From: Corinectria fuckeliana
Lineage: Eukaryota; Ascomycota; Sordariomycetes; Hypocreales; Nectriaceae
Length of the DNA: 64,000 bases
Assembly (NCBI GenBank): GCA_019137255.1
Contig: WPDH01000179.1
Coordinates: 62,001 to 126,000 of the forward strand
Direction: 5' to 3'
A program made the position numbers and the translations under genes. Below, piece by piece: positions 32,010-42,794 of this stretch. How positions within the stretch are numbered: position 1 is the first letter of the stretch; each line of letters opens with the position of its first letter. The notes under the pieces are model-generated. The model was not told the DNA's origin. It worked only from the letters and a program-made list of their open reading frames with translations, and searched no databases.

Positions 32010-34388
32010 TTAGTTGCCTCCGCCGATGAGAAGACGGCGGTTGCGACGGATGACCTGGTTAAGGCCCTTCTCCAACTTCTCCGTCTCGCGGCGAGCAGCG
32101 GCCAGCGCGCCCTCGGCATCCTCGACGCTCATCAGCGGCATGCCGCCAACGCCCATGCCGACGTTCTTGCCGCGCTCCTCGCTCTGCAGGCCGGCGGGGC
32201 CGAAGTCCTGCATGGCGCGCGCGCCGTCGGGCGGGCTGTAGATGCCTACGCCGGCGGCGGCGTCAGGCCCGTAGAAGTAGGGGGCGAGCGAGTTGAGGCT
32301 CGCGGCGGCGGCGTCCTTGGTCGGGGACGCGCCCTTGGGGAAGCCCATGTTGGTGGCGCCGAGGTTGAGGCGCGGGAGGACGTACTGGTTGATGTAGCTG
32401 AGGGCGTCCTCGCGCTGGAGCTTGCCGATGGGGTCCTGGGACTGCGGCTGGGCCGTGGCCGGGAAGATGTTAGGGCGGCCATTGGGCACGGCGCGGCCCT
32501 TGATGAGCGAGAAGGCGCCGCTGCCGGGCTGGTGGCGCGGGGCGATGAAGGCGCCGGGGTTCTCGGCCGTGGTGGCGATGGCGGCCTGCAGCTCAAGGAA
32601 GGCGTCCTCCTCCTCGGGCGTCAAGCCGCGGATGCAGTCGCCGTTGGGCGTGATGAGCATCCGGCTGCCGTCGACGTGAAACTGCTTGCGGACGGGCCTG
32701 CCAGCTCGCAGGGCCGCCAGGTCCTCTTCCTGGATCTCGCCACACTTGCACGAGCAGTCCTTGCAGTGTCCGGCTTGTTTGGCGTGGTTGCCGCCGGCGC
32801 TGTGGTCCGCACGGGACGAGCCGCCGGTGATGGGCTTGAGGATCTGCAACTTCTCAATCGTCGGCGTCCACAGGGCCTTTCGGAGGTCGGCGAAGACTGA
32901 CCCAGGGCCAGGCTGAGGCTTCTCGGCTGAATCGATGGCCTCGGCTGCGAAAGGTTCCTTGGGCGGTGGCGATGACGGGGCTGTGATTTCTTCCTCGTTC
33001 TGTTCCGTTTCTTTGCTCTTCCCCTTTGCCGCCTTCTTCTCGGCGGCCTTGCTCTTGAGGGTCTTCTCTTCCACCTCCTTTTCGTTGGGCGAGTCCTTCT
33101 CGGCAAGTTCAGACGCAGGGGGCTCCTCATTGACTGTCTCTGGAGTATGTGTGGCAGTGCGAGGTAGGGGAAAAGCCTTCAGGAGCTTTTCCTTCTTCTG
33201 CTTCTTCTTGCGCCCCATGATGGGGGCATGCACTTCTGGCAGATCTGTCAAGGCGATTTCGGCAATGAGCTTCGTGTCTTGTTTTAGCGCATCTTTGCGT
33301 TGCTTTCTCTGCTGGCTTTTGGTCGTGGTGCGAACAGCCGCAGAGCCAACCTTGCTCGGCGGCGGCGAGCTGGCACGAGAGTGTGTCACAGAAGCGGAAA
33401 CGATAGAAGCACTATCGCTAACCATCTCACTTCCAGGAGTTTCAGGTCTGTATGAAACAGACATAGCCCGAGATGTGGCGGAGAAAGCGACCGAGGCCAT
33501 TGTCAACGCGGGGGAGGCGGGCGGGGGAGCCTCAGTCTTGGCGGTTGGCAAGACTCTTAATGTCTTCGGTGCTGATCGGGTGATGGGTGACGAGACGGCG
33601 GTCCCGGGAGTAGGCAGAGGCGGAAAGGCAGCCGAAGCTTCTGTCACTGACATGTCGGTGCTTGCTGAATTCTCACCAGCCCTCGGGGCGATGGCCTTTG
33701 CTATCTGGGTATTCACTGCAATAGGCTTCTTCTCGGCTGGTTTCAGCTCCTGCGTTGTCTTGGCCAGAAATTTGTCCACACTCTTCTCGGCTTGCTTCTT
33801 GGCCTTTGGCGTAGCCTTGGGCGTCGGAGTTGCTGGTCGGGATCTGTGCTTCAACGTATCCAAGGCCGGGAAGTCCTCATCCTGCAAGGTGCTTCCCTTC
33901 AACTGCCTTGCCAGTGAATGAAATGAGATTTCTCGAGACAAGCCGATGTCGTTTGCGAAGTTCCTAATGTTCCTCTTCGCGTCCGAATCAGGCGTCGACG
34001 AATTTCGCGGCGATTGATCTGGAGTCAAGGCACCCTGGGACAGCCCAGGGGGCACCTTGGGTAAGGCTGGGACAATATGCCCAAACCTTGAGCCGCTTTG
34101 GGTAGACGGAGGCCTAAAAATCGCAAGGCCAGGAGGGATGGCCAGGCCCGGAGGAACTGATCGCCGACCCTCCATATCCATGGCGGAACCGAGAGGCTCA
34201 TCGGATACCAAGGCATCGACTGAGCTGATGGCCTCGTCAAGGGAAGGGAGCTCGTCATCTGAACCACTGTTAGCGAGATGATCCGACAGCTCGTCATGAC
34301 GAACGTAACGAAAACAAAACGCAAAACCAAGAAACACGACAACTACGGGGCGGCTGCGCCATTTATATACATGAGGTGAGGGAGTCAT
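32010..34388 (-). CDS. Large disordered protein; possibly C-terminal half of NOT4
   Basis: The frame is open from before 34388 to the stop at 32010. The first in-frame ATG (34388-34386) gives MTPSPHVYKWRS followed by a hydrophobic, T-rich stretch that reads like an intron. A CTCGCTAAC branch and TTCAG acceptor at about 34260 would start the exon at DDELPSLDEAISSVDALVSD, so the true 5' end is unresolved. Visible features are a Pro-rich RRSVPPGLAIPPGLAIFRPP, IGLSREISFHSLARQLKGS followed by LQDEDFPALDTL, a Lys/Glu-rich linker, a cysteine cluster HCKDCSCKCGE, RMLITPNGDCIRGLTPEEED, and a C-terminal coiled coil ending GLNQVIRRNRRLLIGGGN. From memory, filamentous-fungal NOT4 proteins can be about 1500 aa and end with similar KNRRL tails. 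This ORF may thus be the last exon of the NOT4 gene directly upstream on the same strand. The alternative is a separate gene with a small 5' exon in 34.26-34.88 kb. Confidence 0.6.
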   Translation of the reverse strand: MTPSPHVYKWRSRPVVVVFLGFAFCFRYVRHDELSDHLANSGSDDELPSLDEAISSVDALVSDEPLGSAMDMEGRRSVPPGLAIPPGLAIFRPPSTQSGSRFGHIVPALPKVPPGLSQGALTPDQSPRNSSTPDSDAKRNIRNFANDIGLSREISFHSLARQLKGSTLQDEDFPALDTLKHRSRPATPTPKATPKAKKQAEKSVDKFLAKTTQELKPAEKKPIAVNTQIAKAIAPRAGENSASTDMSVTEASAAFPPLPTPGTAVSSPITRSAPKTLRVLPTAKTEAPPPASPALTMASVAFSATSRAMSVSYRPETPGSEMVSDSASIVSASVTHSRASSPPPSKVGSAAVRTTTKSQQRKQRKDALKQDTKLIAEIALTDLPEVHAPIMGRKKKQKKEKLLKAFPLPRTATHTPETVNEEPPASELAEKDSPNEKEVEEKTLKSKAAEKKAAKGKSKETEQNEEEITAPSSPPPKEPFAAEAIDSAEKPQPGPGSVFADLRKALWTPTIEKLQILKPITGGSSRADHSAGGNHAKQAGHCKDCSCKCGEIQEEDLAALRAGRPVRKQFHVDGSRMLITPNGDCIRGLTPEEEDAFLELQAAIATTAENPGAFIAPRHQPGSGAFSLIKGRAVPNGRPNIFPATAQPQSQDPIGKLQREDALSYINQYVLPRLNLGATNMGFPKGASPTKDAAAASLNSLAPYFYGPDAAAGVGIYSPPDGARAMQDFGPAGLQSEERGKNVGMGVGGMPLMSVEDAEGALAAARRETEKLEKGLNQVIRRNRRLLIGGGN

Positions 34389-34478
34389 GCTACAACGCCC
34401 ATCATCGTCTTCCACGGGGGATAACGAAGATATTTCTTTTTTGGAGAGAATAGAGGTCTTGATGTTATTTCCGACCAA

Positions 34479-34877
34479 AAAAAAAGTCGCCTAGCCTAGG
34501 CGGATGAATTCGACATCGTTAACATACATAAGGGGTTTGTGGAAGACGATGATGGCTTGCCTGGCTTGAACCCCAATGTGCGGTCGATTGTAGACCTGTT
34601 AAGAAAGTCGGAAGGAGGCCGAGATGGTCTCGATTCCTAAGAGAACAAAGCTGACGCCTGGTGCAAAAGTTGACCTTCATAGCGGCCTTGATCTCGCGAA
34701 TTCCTGCTGAATCAAAAAATGCGCTTGTGACTCGTATCCCCTGAAGATGATGGAAGGGCGTCTCTGCCCCATCCCTAATATGCCAATGAACGCCTCCGCC
34801 TCTATACATGGTGCAAAGGAAAAGAAACATGACATGCCGGTACATTCCTGTCCTCCTGGATTATGATGGCGTCGAGA
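34479..34877. other. Gap between NOT4 stop and the downstream same-strand ORF
   Basis: The gap holds either the NOT4 3' UTR plus the promoter of the downstream gene, or an intron. A TATATAAA lies just downstream, near 34.37 kb (minus strand). No open frame of note occurs. Confidence 0.4.
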
Positions 34878-37396
34878 TTACCACCTCGCGTAACCGGCAT
34901 TATACATCATGTTGGGGTTGTACCCACCTTGGCTCTGACCACCAAATAGTCCCTGTCCGACTCCGGCGTTGCCCTGGGACTGGTGCTGCATTCTCGCTTG
35001 CAGGATACTCGGGTCCGCAAGATCTACTAAGCCACTCCCCCCAGAGGAGGAAGTGTTAGCATGCCTGTGCTTCTTCCCCTTCTTCTTCTGCTTGGAACCC
35101 ATGTCTTGGAATGCTCCAGGCTGGTTACCATAGAGCGACGCCAGGAGGCCGGAAGAAGGAGCTGGGGTGGAGGTAGAGGAAGGTGGGTACTGGTTGGAAA
35201 AAGAAGAGATCATGTACTCACGCTTTCCCGCATCATGAGCCTGGTTGTTGCCTCCGCGGCTCCGTCCAATGAGGCTCTGTAGCAGCTCATTCGAGTTGTC
35301 CTTGGGTGCGCCCCCGAAGCCGGCTCCCCCAAACCCTTGCCCAAACATGCTAGGGGGGGTACCGGTAGACTTGAGGCCGGGAGGCGGCCCTGGCATCGAA
35401 GTCCCGTAGAATTGGTTGTTGCCCTGAGATTGGAAAGTGTTTGGCATCATGGACGACTGTTGCGCCATGATGCGTGGGTTCGCGGTCAACTTGACGTTGG
35501 TCGCAGAGCTCTGGTTATCATTTGCGAAGCTGAACCTCGAAGATTGGCGGTTGTGGCCTTGGCCTTGGCCTTGGAAGTTACCACCCTGGGTAGAAATACC
35601 AGGCGGCACCGGGTCCGTGAAGCCACTTTGAGACCGGAGGAAAAGCTGCTGGGGAGTCATTGTTCGCGACACTGGGTTGCCTGGGGTCTGGTTGAAACTG
35701 GATCCAGTCAGGGCGGGTCCGAAAATACCATCGAGGTTGTTCCGTTGGATCGGAGGCTGTGTGCTCGGCCGCCGCTGATCGAAGTTGCCATCGCTTATCG
35801 CATCTCGATCCTCCGGCTCTCCTCCTAGGGCCAGGCTTCCACCAGTCTCCGGCTCGCCCTCGGAGGGCTCTGGAACCTCCGCTTGTTCTTCTTGCTCTCC
35901 GTTCAGTCGGGAGTCCTCCTCCTCGCGCATAGCCTTGCGCTTCTCGCCGCCACGAACGTCAAACATGGGGGGGTTTTCGTCCTCAGTTTCGGTAGTCACC
36001 AGACCAGGAAGCGTGCAAGCGTGCAAAGCCCTCAACAACGCCTTCAGGGAGCTCTCGGGAATACCCTTTGTGGGCTCCTCCAAGGGTGTCGGTTCGGACT
36101 CTTCCGTCTTGGCATCAGATGACTCAGCTGATAGCTCTTCCTCGTCTTCCACCGCTTCTTCAGGAACTGCTTCTGCGGTGACAGGCAAGGACGTGGACAC
36201 GGCAGGACTGGACGCCGCACCGCTAGTTGCGTGGCTACCTCTGCGACTCCGTTGTGGGTTTCGTGCCCAGTTCGCAGAAGACGGCAACGCAGATCCATCA
36301 GCACCATTTTCCGAACCCTCCTTACTGACTGACCGTGCCATCGGGTGAGATGCAGCCGGTGGCGGCGGGGTAGGTTGAGGCCCTTGCTGCCGGGAAACAG
36401 ATCGCGAAGAACCACCTCCAGGCAAAGGACGTTGCGTATGAATACTATTCATAGACGACAAGTCTTGTCGCGAATAGCTATCCTCCTCGTCGCCTTGTTC
36501 GTGCAAGAACATGCACCCGGGGTTGCTGCACTTCTCATTCTTGAGCCAGGCCGAGCAGTACTTCGTTGTGCCGTGCTGTGCCTTGAGCATCCGGTCGCCG
36601 TTCTGCGAACCATGGACTGCTTGGATACAGCGTGTTGCCTCTTCAGGTCGCTCGAAAGTCACATAAATTCCGAGTGACTGATGTTGCCCGTCGGAGCTCT
36701 TTCGGTTGCTGATGGAGATCTTTTGAATGTTTCCGTATTGGCCGAAGAACTCGGGTTTTCGCAACGTCTTGAGTAGCTCGTCCTCGCGCACGGTCGGGGC
36801 TAGACCGGTGATGTAGACCAGGTTCTTCTGGACAACCCGCACTCCGATGAGATTTTTGCGGTTCTCCTTTTCGGCCTCGCGTTTCTGAACCTCTTTCTGT
36901 CGTTGTTCTTGGGCACGCTTTTTCTGGTTCTTTTGGATGTTGAGGCGGAATTCGGCAACTCTGTGACTGGTCAGCGTGGCGACCTCCAACAAAACCCTGA
37001 CACAACGTACTCTTCCGTCGTGACAACCTTCCACTGTATTGTCTTTTCGTCGTAAGGTCGTCTGCATGCTGGGCAGAGCCCGTTCATATTATTCTTGATG
37101 TTGTTGAAACAGAATTGGCAGACCTGTAACGCGGGAGTTAGCGCGACGTGGCCGGAAGCCGACAGCGGCAGACAAGGCGGTCGGTCGGTCGTACCTGGTA
37201 CCCACAGGGGCATGGGCGAAAATTGCGGTCGGAGAGATCGAACTCCTCGATGCATAGAGGGCTGTGGGGGTTGTCAGTTCAGGTACCCAACGTCGCCTGA
37301 AGACGCAAGGCTTGGGAGGAGTGCGCCCTGGGACCAAGAGGGGCGAGCTTACCAGGTGTCCTCCTCCTCTTCAAAGAAAGAGTCTTGTGGCGCCAT
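34878..37396 (-). CDS. not4: CCR4-NOT ubiquitin ligase subunit NOT4 (Mot2)
   Basis: NOT4 is the RING E3 ligase of the CCR4-NOT complex and acts in mRNA decay, translation quality control and transcription. Four exons (37396-37353, 37261-37195, 37123-37011, 36960-34878) are joined across introns of 91, 71 and 50 nt, all in frame, giving 768 aa. Exons 1-3 build a C4C4 RING: Cys15, 18, 32, 34, 39, 42, 54 and 57 (TCPLC, PCPCGYQVCQFC, GLCPACRR). A basic coiled linker follows (NQKKRAQEQRQKEVQKREAE), then an RRM (NLVYITGLAPTVREDELLKT to IYVTFERPEEATRCI) and a CCCH zinc finger (CSAWLKNEKCSNPGCMFLH, spacing C-x8-C-x4-C-x3-H). The remainder is disordered, Gln/Asn/Gly/Pro-rich, ending NPNMMYNAGYARW. The stop at 34878 could be genuine, or it could lie in an intron if the downstream ORF belongs to this gene. 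Confidence 0.93.
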
Positions 37397-37821
37397 GGTG
37401 ACAGTCTTGAATTCGAGAGATGGTGGTGAGGGTTTCAGAGTGCGATGCTTAAAAAAAAGTACGAGAACAAGGAGAGGGAGGAATGATCGATGATCTGTAT
37501 GCACCAAGGCTGCGGGAAGAGAAAGATCCAAACTGCCTAGTCTGATTAAAGCCTAGCCCTGATTGCCGTATCACGTGAGAGCCTTGAATCCACAACTCCC
37601 AGGGCACCAAGGCTATGATAGGCAGGTACCTCTCGCTGGCGGGGCACCACCAGCAGACTAGAGGTAGCGCGGTAGGCACGGCAGAACCCCGGAAATTCTT
37701 GCTCGTGATGGTGCCGCTACCATCTTCGAACCAATACTTGCAGCATCATTACCAACAGCACATTTTGTCCCGACGACGCCCTCCAATCGTCAATTGGCCT
37801 CGCAACGTCACATAACCGGCC
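37397..37821. promoter_or_regulatory. Shared divergent promoter region
   Basis: Only 425 bp separate the NOT4 ATG (minus) and the complex I subunit ATG (plus), so both genes probably share promoter elements. A TATCACGTGAG sequence with the CACGTG E-box lies near 37.57 kb. Role is inferred from orientation. Confidence 0.45.
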
Positions 37822-38746
37822 ATGGCGACTCAAATTTCTCGAAGCAGGGCCTTGGCCTCAGCTCTTCGGCCCATGAAGCCGTTAGTGCAGGCTCGCAGCC
37901 AGCAGGCAATCCGCTCCTTGTCCAACTCGGCTCGCCAATATGTCGCAGTACCGAAGGAGGCTCCCAACCCGCGCATGGCTCCCCGAGACCACATTGGAAC
38001 TCTCGAGGCGCCCATTATCAACCCGGCCGACAAGTACCAGAGCAAGGCCGAAAACTTGCACCGATACGGTGCCTGGGTGATGGGTTGCATGCCCAAATAC
38101 GTCCAGCAGTTCTCTGTCTGGAAGGATGAGCTCACCATCTATATCTCGCCTTCCGGCGTCATTCCTGTCTTCAACTTCCTGAAGTGTCAGTATTTTGTCG
38201 GTTCAGTGCTCCAATCCAATCGCTAAATGCCTCTCAGACAACACCGCTGCCGAGTTCACTCAAGTAAGCACCGTCACTGCCGCCGACTACCCCACGCGCG
38301 AGCACCGCTTCGAGGTCGTCTACCAGCTCCTGTCGATCCGTCACAACTCCCGCATCCGCGTCAAGACCTACGCCGACGAGGCATCCCCCGTTCCCAGCAT
38401 CACTGGTCTCTTCGACGGCGCTAACTGGTACGAGCGTGAGGTCTACGATCTCTTCGGCGTCTTCTTCGCCGGCCACCCTGATCTGCGACGAATCATGACC
38501 GACTACGGTTTCGAGGGCCACCCGCTACGCAAGGACTTTCCCCTGACCGGGTACACCGAGATTAGATACGATGAGGAGAAGAAGCGGATCGTCACGGAGC
38601 CCCTTGAGCTCACCCAGGCCTTCCGTAACTTCGAGGGTGGTTCCAGCGCCTGGGAGCCTGTCGGAGCTGGAGATGTCCGCACGCCTGAGACTTTCAAGCT
38701 GCCGACGCCCAAGCCGGAAGAGAAGAAGGAGGAGCCGAAGAAATAA
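37822..38746 (+). CDS. nuo-31: NADH:ubiquinone oxidoreductase 30-kDa subunit (complex I)
   Basis: This is the NDUFS3/NuoC-type core subunit of the complex I peripheral arm, in the mitochondrial inner membrane. Exons 37822-38185 and 38238-38746 flank a 52-nt intron (GTCAGT donor, TCTCAG acceptor, phase 1; junction FLK-Y-NTAAEF), giving 290 aa. The presequence MATQISRSRALASALRPMKP continues with LVQARSQQAIRSLSNSARQY and is Arg/Ser/Ala-rich with no acids. The mature part carries the family signature WYEREVYDLFGVFFAGHPDL, then RRIMTDYGFEGHPLRKDFPL and TGYTEIRYD. It ends in a Lys/Glu/Pro-rich tail (PKPEEKKEEPKK). Length and motifs are as expected for fungi. It is divergent from NOT4. Confidence 0.97.
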
Positions 38747-39285
38747 CCGGGGTTTCCCCAAACTATATAAGATTTCACTTGTTAGAAATACCAACCGGTT
38801 TCGGATCATGTCCGTCCGTCCGTCCGTCTATTCTTATGCCAACTTTGACTTGATGACAATATTTGGGCTTTATATCTGTACTCTGTTCGGTTGGCAAGAC
38901 ACCAATTCGTGGCTTACGCAGCCAAAGCCCGATATAAAAGCAGGTAGGTAACACGAACACGAGCCGTCCGCGAGCAATCAGCCAACACTCAGGCACCTGT
39001 GCGATGTGTCCCACCTCGGAGGGAAAAGCTGACAAGCCAATGACATCAAAACTATGCATCCGCATCCGAGGTGTCACACAACATGTGATTTATCGAGAAT
39101 ACGGCAACGGAGTGTAGCCATTACGTCTCCTTCCCCCCAATACTTATTCTTCCCCGCTCGGTGCTTGAATGATAAGTATCCTGATTCCCTCTAGCATTTA
39201 TCCCATGTCTACTCAGCTCCGAGCAACGGACTTCGCTGTTCTAGAAAATATCTCTGGCTGTGCTTGTTTTGGCCTCCGTTGAATA
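38747..39285. other. 3' flank and spacer
   Basis: This is the 3' flank of the complex I gene, with a TCCG repeat (CCGTCCGTCCGTC) near 38.81 kb. No gene is seen. Confidence 0.5.
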
Positions 39286-39567
39286 ATGGCCCTCAGCGGC
39301 CTCTCGCCAACTGCGACATCGCCCTCGACTACGTCCAGCATGTCAACACTACAGCTAGAAACGGAGTTCCAGACTCTTCGAGACAAAAACCTGAGATACG
39401 AAGACGACGTTGAGTTCCACGTCTTCATCAATGTGCTAGACTTCGTGGATACGATTGTCGTTGAACGTCCCCGGCAACGCGATATGAAAAGGCGATCGTT
39501 CAGTCGACTGTTTGGAGGCTTCATAAAACGAGGAGGAAAAGCGTCCAGCAAGGTGCCGTCGCACTAA
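39286..39567 (+). CDS. Possible small basic protein, 93 aa
   Basis: An ATG-initiated single-exon frame encodes a Ser/Thr-rich start (MALSGLSPTATSPSTTSSMS), a short charged coiled segment (LQLETEFQTLRDKNLRYEDD), a hydrophobic VFINVLDFVDTIVV and a basic end (RDMKRRSFSRLFGGFIKRGG). It has no signal peptide and I recognise no family. It may be a real small gene, a gene fragment or a chance frame. Confidence 0.3.
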   Translation: MALSGLSPTATSPSTTSSMSTLQLETEFQTLRDKNLRYEDDVEFHVFINVLDFVDTIVVERPRQRDMKRRSFSRLFGGFIKRGGKASSKVPSH

Positions 39568-40635
39568 ACCATCATCGCCGTATCGCGCGGTCTACTTTAA
39601 ACGGAGAGCATCTCACAAGAGGGCAATTTGCAGGAATTTACACAACGAAGGGTATGCAAGTGGCCAGGAAGCAAACGGGGGGGTCAGTCGGTCTTACAAT
39701 TTCGGAATTTCCTGTGTCACCTACTATTCACGGGCTCCTCATCTCTCAAAGGCCCTTTCAAGGCAGTGTAGAAATGCACGAGCACTCTCAGTTTGCATTC
39801 ATCTTGTCATGGTACTGATGACGGCGTAGTGGACGGCTTAGCGGCTAAGAATGTAGCATAATGTATTTGAGTTACTGAGATTCAAGGCGAGCACTGCGGA
39901 TCGAGTTGTGGGTTGAGCTGACTGAGCAGCGAGGCCTCACCGTTACCAAAACACCGATACCTTGTTTCTTGAGTATTCACATTTAGCTGAGTAACTGCGA
40001 TCAAAATAGCCTTTAGTCTCCTTTTTCAATGTTCCCTTTGTATCATTTAGCCATTATATATGCTGTAACTCTAAGAGGAAGATGTCGTCCTTCCTCTATC
40101 TAGAGGCTGCTTGTTGAATATCCCGACTGACACAACTCTGCTCTGCTACACTACACCCCTGCAATGCCGAAACAAGCTGCCTTCTCGGATCAGAGACACA
40201 GGTTTGCAACTGAAAACACCCGCGTGGGAAATGTGGCACATGATGACTTGTCGGCGTGACCGCAATCTCCACGATGTTCAATGGTATCCACGCAAACTGA
40301 CAAAGGGGACCGGTGATAACCAACAACAGACTCGGAGAGAGCGATATGCCTTGGGGGCAGATCTTCTACCCTTGTCATCAATGTGGCAATGCCTGAAAGT
40401 GAAAGCAGCCTCTGAGAGGCAGTCGCTAACGCAGAGTACACCAGCCTCACTCTCTGTATCATGAGCCTCAAGCGGGTAGACGCAAAGCGAAGCAGGCTGG
40501 AAGGCAGGTCTCTCTTCCCGTTCCCTTTCTCGAGTGATTCTGCAACTCTCCAATGCATCGTTGGCATCGTCATCTAAGCCAGTCCCCGTCTTTGTCTGTC
40601 TGTCTGTCTGTCTGCCTGCCTGTCTGTTGCCCATC
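39568..40635. other. Spacer upstream of the NLR relic
   Basis: No gene is supported. It ends in a GTCT/GCCT microsatellite at about 40593-40626, directly before the relic's ATG. Confidence 0.5.
40593..40626. repeat. (GTCT)n microsatellite
   Basis: Imperfect GTCT/GCCT tetranucleotide run ending about 10 bp before the ATG of the NLR-type relic. Confidence 0.85.
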
Positions 40636-42794
40636 ATGGATCCCCTCTCCATCTTCGGCGCCGTGACTGGCGGCATCTCGATAACGTCTGAAATCTTCAA
40701 GGCCCTCGATGCCGCCACCACCATAGCCTCCAAGGTCAAGGAGGCGCCCGAGCTCGCCGTCTCGACCCTCCGTGACGTCGGCATGATGCGCCACAACATG
40801 CCGCGCTTCCAATAGCTGTTGGATTCCGAGGCCCTCGCCCGCGAGAGGGGCCTCTACACCCCCCTCGACGACGCCCAAAACACCTTCACCGGCTGCGTCA
40901 CCTCGCTGGATGAGCTGAAGAGTCTGCTGAAGCCGCTTTCGGACCCAGGCCTCCAGGGCTTGGCTATGAGCGAGCGGCTGGAGTGGGCGATGAAGGACAA
41001 GCGTATAAACCAGATATATAAGCGTGTTCGGGATGAGCAGTCGTCCCTGGGCCTCATTATGACTAAACTCCAGCAGTACGTCGGTTCCCTTTTATATCTT
41101 GTTGTCATGTAATTTTGCTTCCCACTTCGCCGTTTGCCTCAACTGATACCATTGCATCGGAACTAACACATCCCCCACAGTGAATCCATGCTTGAAGTCC
41201 AGAAAGCCATTGCAGGCCTCGCGGAGATTTGTCAAAGAATTGCCCCCAACGTTGCCCATCTCAGCCGCAGAAGCGCGAGCAACTACACCGCGAGTCACCG
41301 GTACTGCGATGAAGCCGACGATGCATCAACCATCAGACCCGCCGCAGTCCTAAGGCCTGACTCCGTTGTTGTCCCAGAGACAGTGCCCGAGGAAGAGGAC
41401 ACATCCAGTTCCCAAGATGAGACATCCGCCTCATTCAGCGCCCGCTTCGCCTTCGAGTAAGCCCTGGAAGCATCCAGAGCCTATCGTCGAGTTCGAGATG
41501 GAGCCATGGCGATACCCAACCCCTCATCCGCCAGCCTCGATCACTCCTCCCACGCCCCTGAGCCCATCTCTGCCAGTCAAGGCCGGCGTAACGCGGATGT
41601 TGAAAGCCATGAGATGGGCATTTGACAAATCGTCGAGATTGCCCCTTCGACAACCACAACCCCTCCACCTACACCGCCTAGCCCAGTCACGTTCTCAGGG
41701 CTGTCGAACTTCGACACCAACAAATCTAGTCTCGCTAGAATCCAGAAAATACCCTCGTTGGGGGAACTCAGCAACAGGGGCTCGAAGGACAGTGAATCGC
41801 ATCTCTGCCACGAAGTTGGGAGCGCGCCCTGTTACGGCGCAGTCGAGAATATGGATTAGTACGAGGAGGTACGAATCCAGCGAAGCACTACGTGTATATA
41901 TAGCTGACCGAACTGAAGTTTTCCGCCGAGGAAATCTGCGGCGCACAGCTAGATCTAGGTATGATCCTTCCCTCAACCCTCAACCTAGCTCGATGCCTTT
42001 CGCTGCCAGCAATGCCACACGACACTGTCGAAGGTTGTTCAAGACAGAGGCCCTGGCTGGTCAACTGCGCTCGATGTTTCAGTATCTGTCCAAGTTGTGC
42101 TAGACACAATACCGACGACAGTGAGGTCGTCGGTTTCTCGCCCAGCAGCGACGACATCCTCGTCTCGGAAACAGAACCTCAAACATCGAGGACTAAGGAA
42201 CGACTTCATGTTTTCATCACGACCCACAACAGATTCCTTCCGCCGCATCACGAGCTACCTTAGAAACCGAGATATTGGTATCCTCAGATCGCCAGCGGCG
42301 AGATATTCTCCAAGCAGAGCGTTCTTCTAGGGATACAAAGATACATACTTGACAATGCAGCACCCCCCGCCACGGAAAAAAGCCTTAGATGTAGCATAGC
42401 AAAACTATCAGTACGACTCAGAGAAATCGAAAAGATGGGGTTCTTGGCCAAGCTCGCCATGGTGGTGCTCAAGGATCGACAAATGGTGTTGCAAATGAGG
42501 AGCGACATGCTTCCCGCGTGGAAGGAGATGAACGACTACGTCAGCAAAGGAAACACCTTCTGGAGCACGGTGCTGGGGAACATGCTGGCCCGAATCAATG
42601 AGTCTCAGGACTTGCTTGACAAGCTGGCCAAGACGAATATACTCGTGGAGGCTGATTTGCCCGACAATGGCTCTGACCAGGAAGACAAGTCGGATGCCCG
42701 CAAACAAGCCACAAAGCTTGATGACGGGTTTCCGTTTAGCACAAGTAGCAGTGAAATTGACGTGCCCGATGTTGTCATCGGAATGGCAATCTAA
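40636..42794 (+). pseudogene. Decayed STAND/NLR-type gene (fungal N-terminal domain)
   Basis: The N-terminus MDPLSIFGAVTGGISITSEI, followed by FKALDAATTIASKVKEAPEL, is the typical helical start of fungal STAND/NLR and related proteins (the family often filed as PF17111, cited from memory). An intron at 41076-41180 (GTACGT donor, CACAG acceptor, phase 2) restores the frame across the junction, so frame assignment is firm. Yet four stops interrupt one frame: TAG at 40813 (FQ*LLDS), TAA at 41458 (FAFE*ALEASRAYRRV), TGA at 41623 and TAG at 41857. Each is one C-to-T change from CAG, CAA, CGA and CAG respectively, as RIP or simple decay would give. A further coding-like stretch, in frame with the ATG at 42435, reads FSKQSVLLGIQRYILDNAAP and later MGFLAKLAMVVLKDRQMVLQ, up to the stop at 42794. 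The locus looks inactive unless the stops are bypassed. Confidence 0.72.

Noticed and set aside
31917..32900. 327-codon plus-strand frame antisense to the disordered ORF
   Set aside because: Ala/Gly/Val-rich mirror of the Ala/Pro-rich exon on the other strand.
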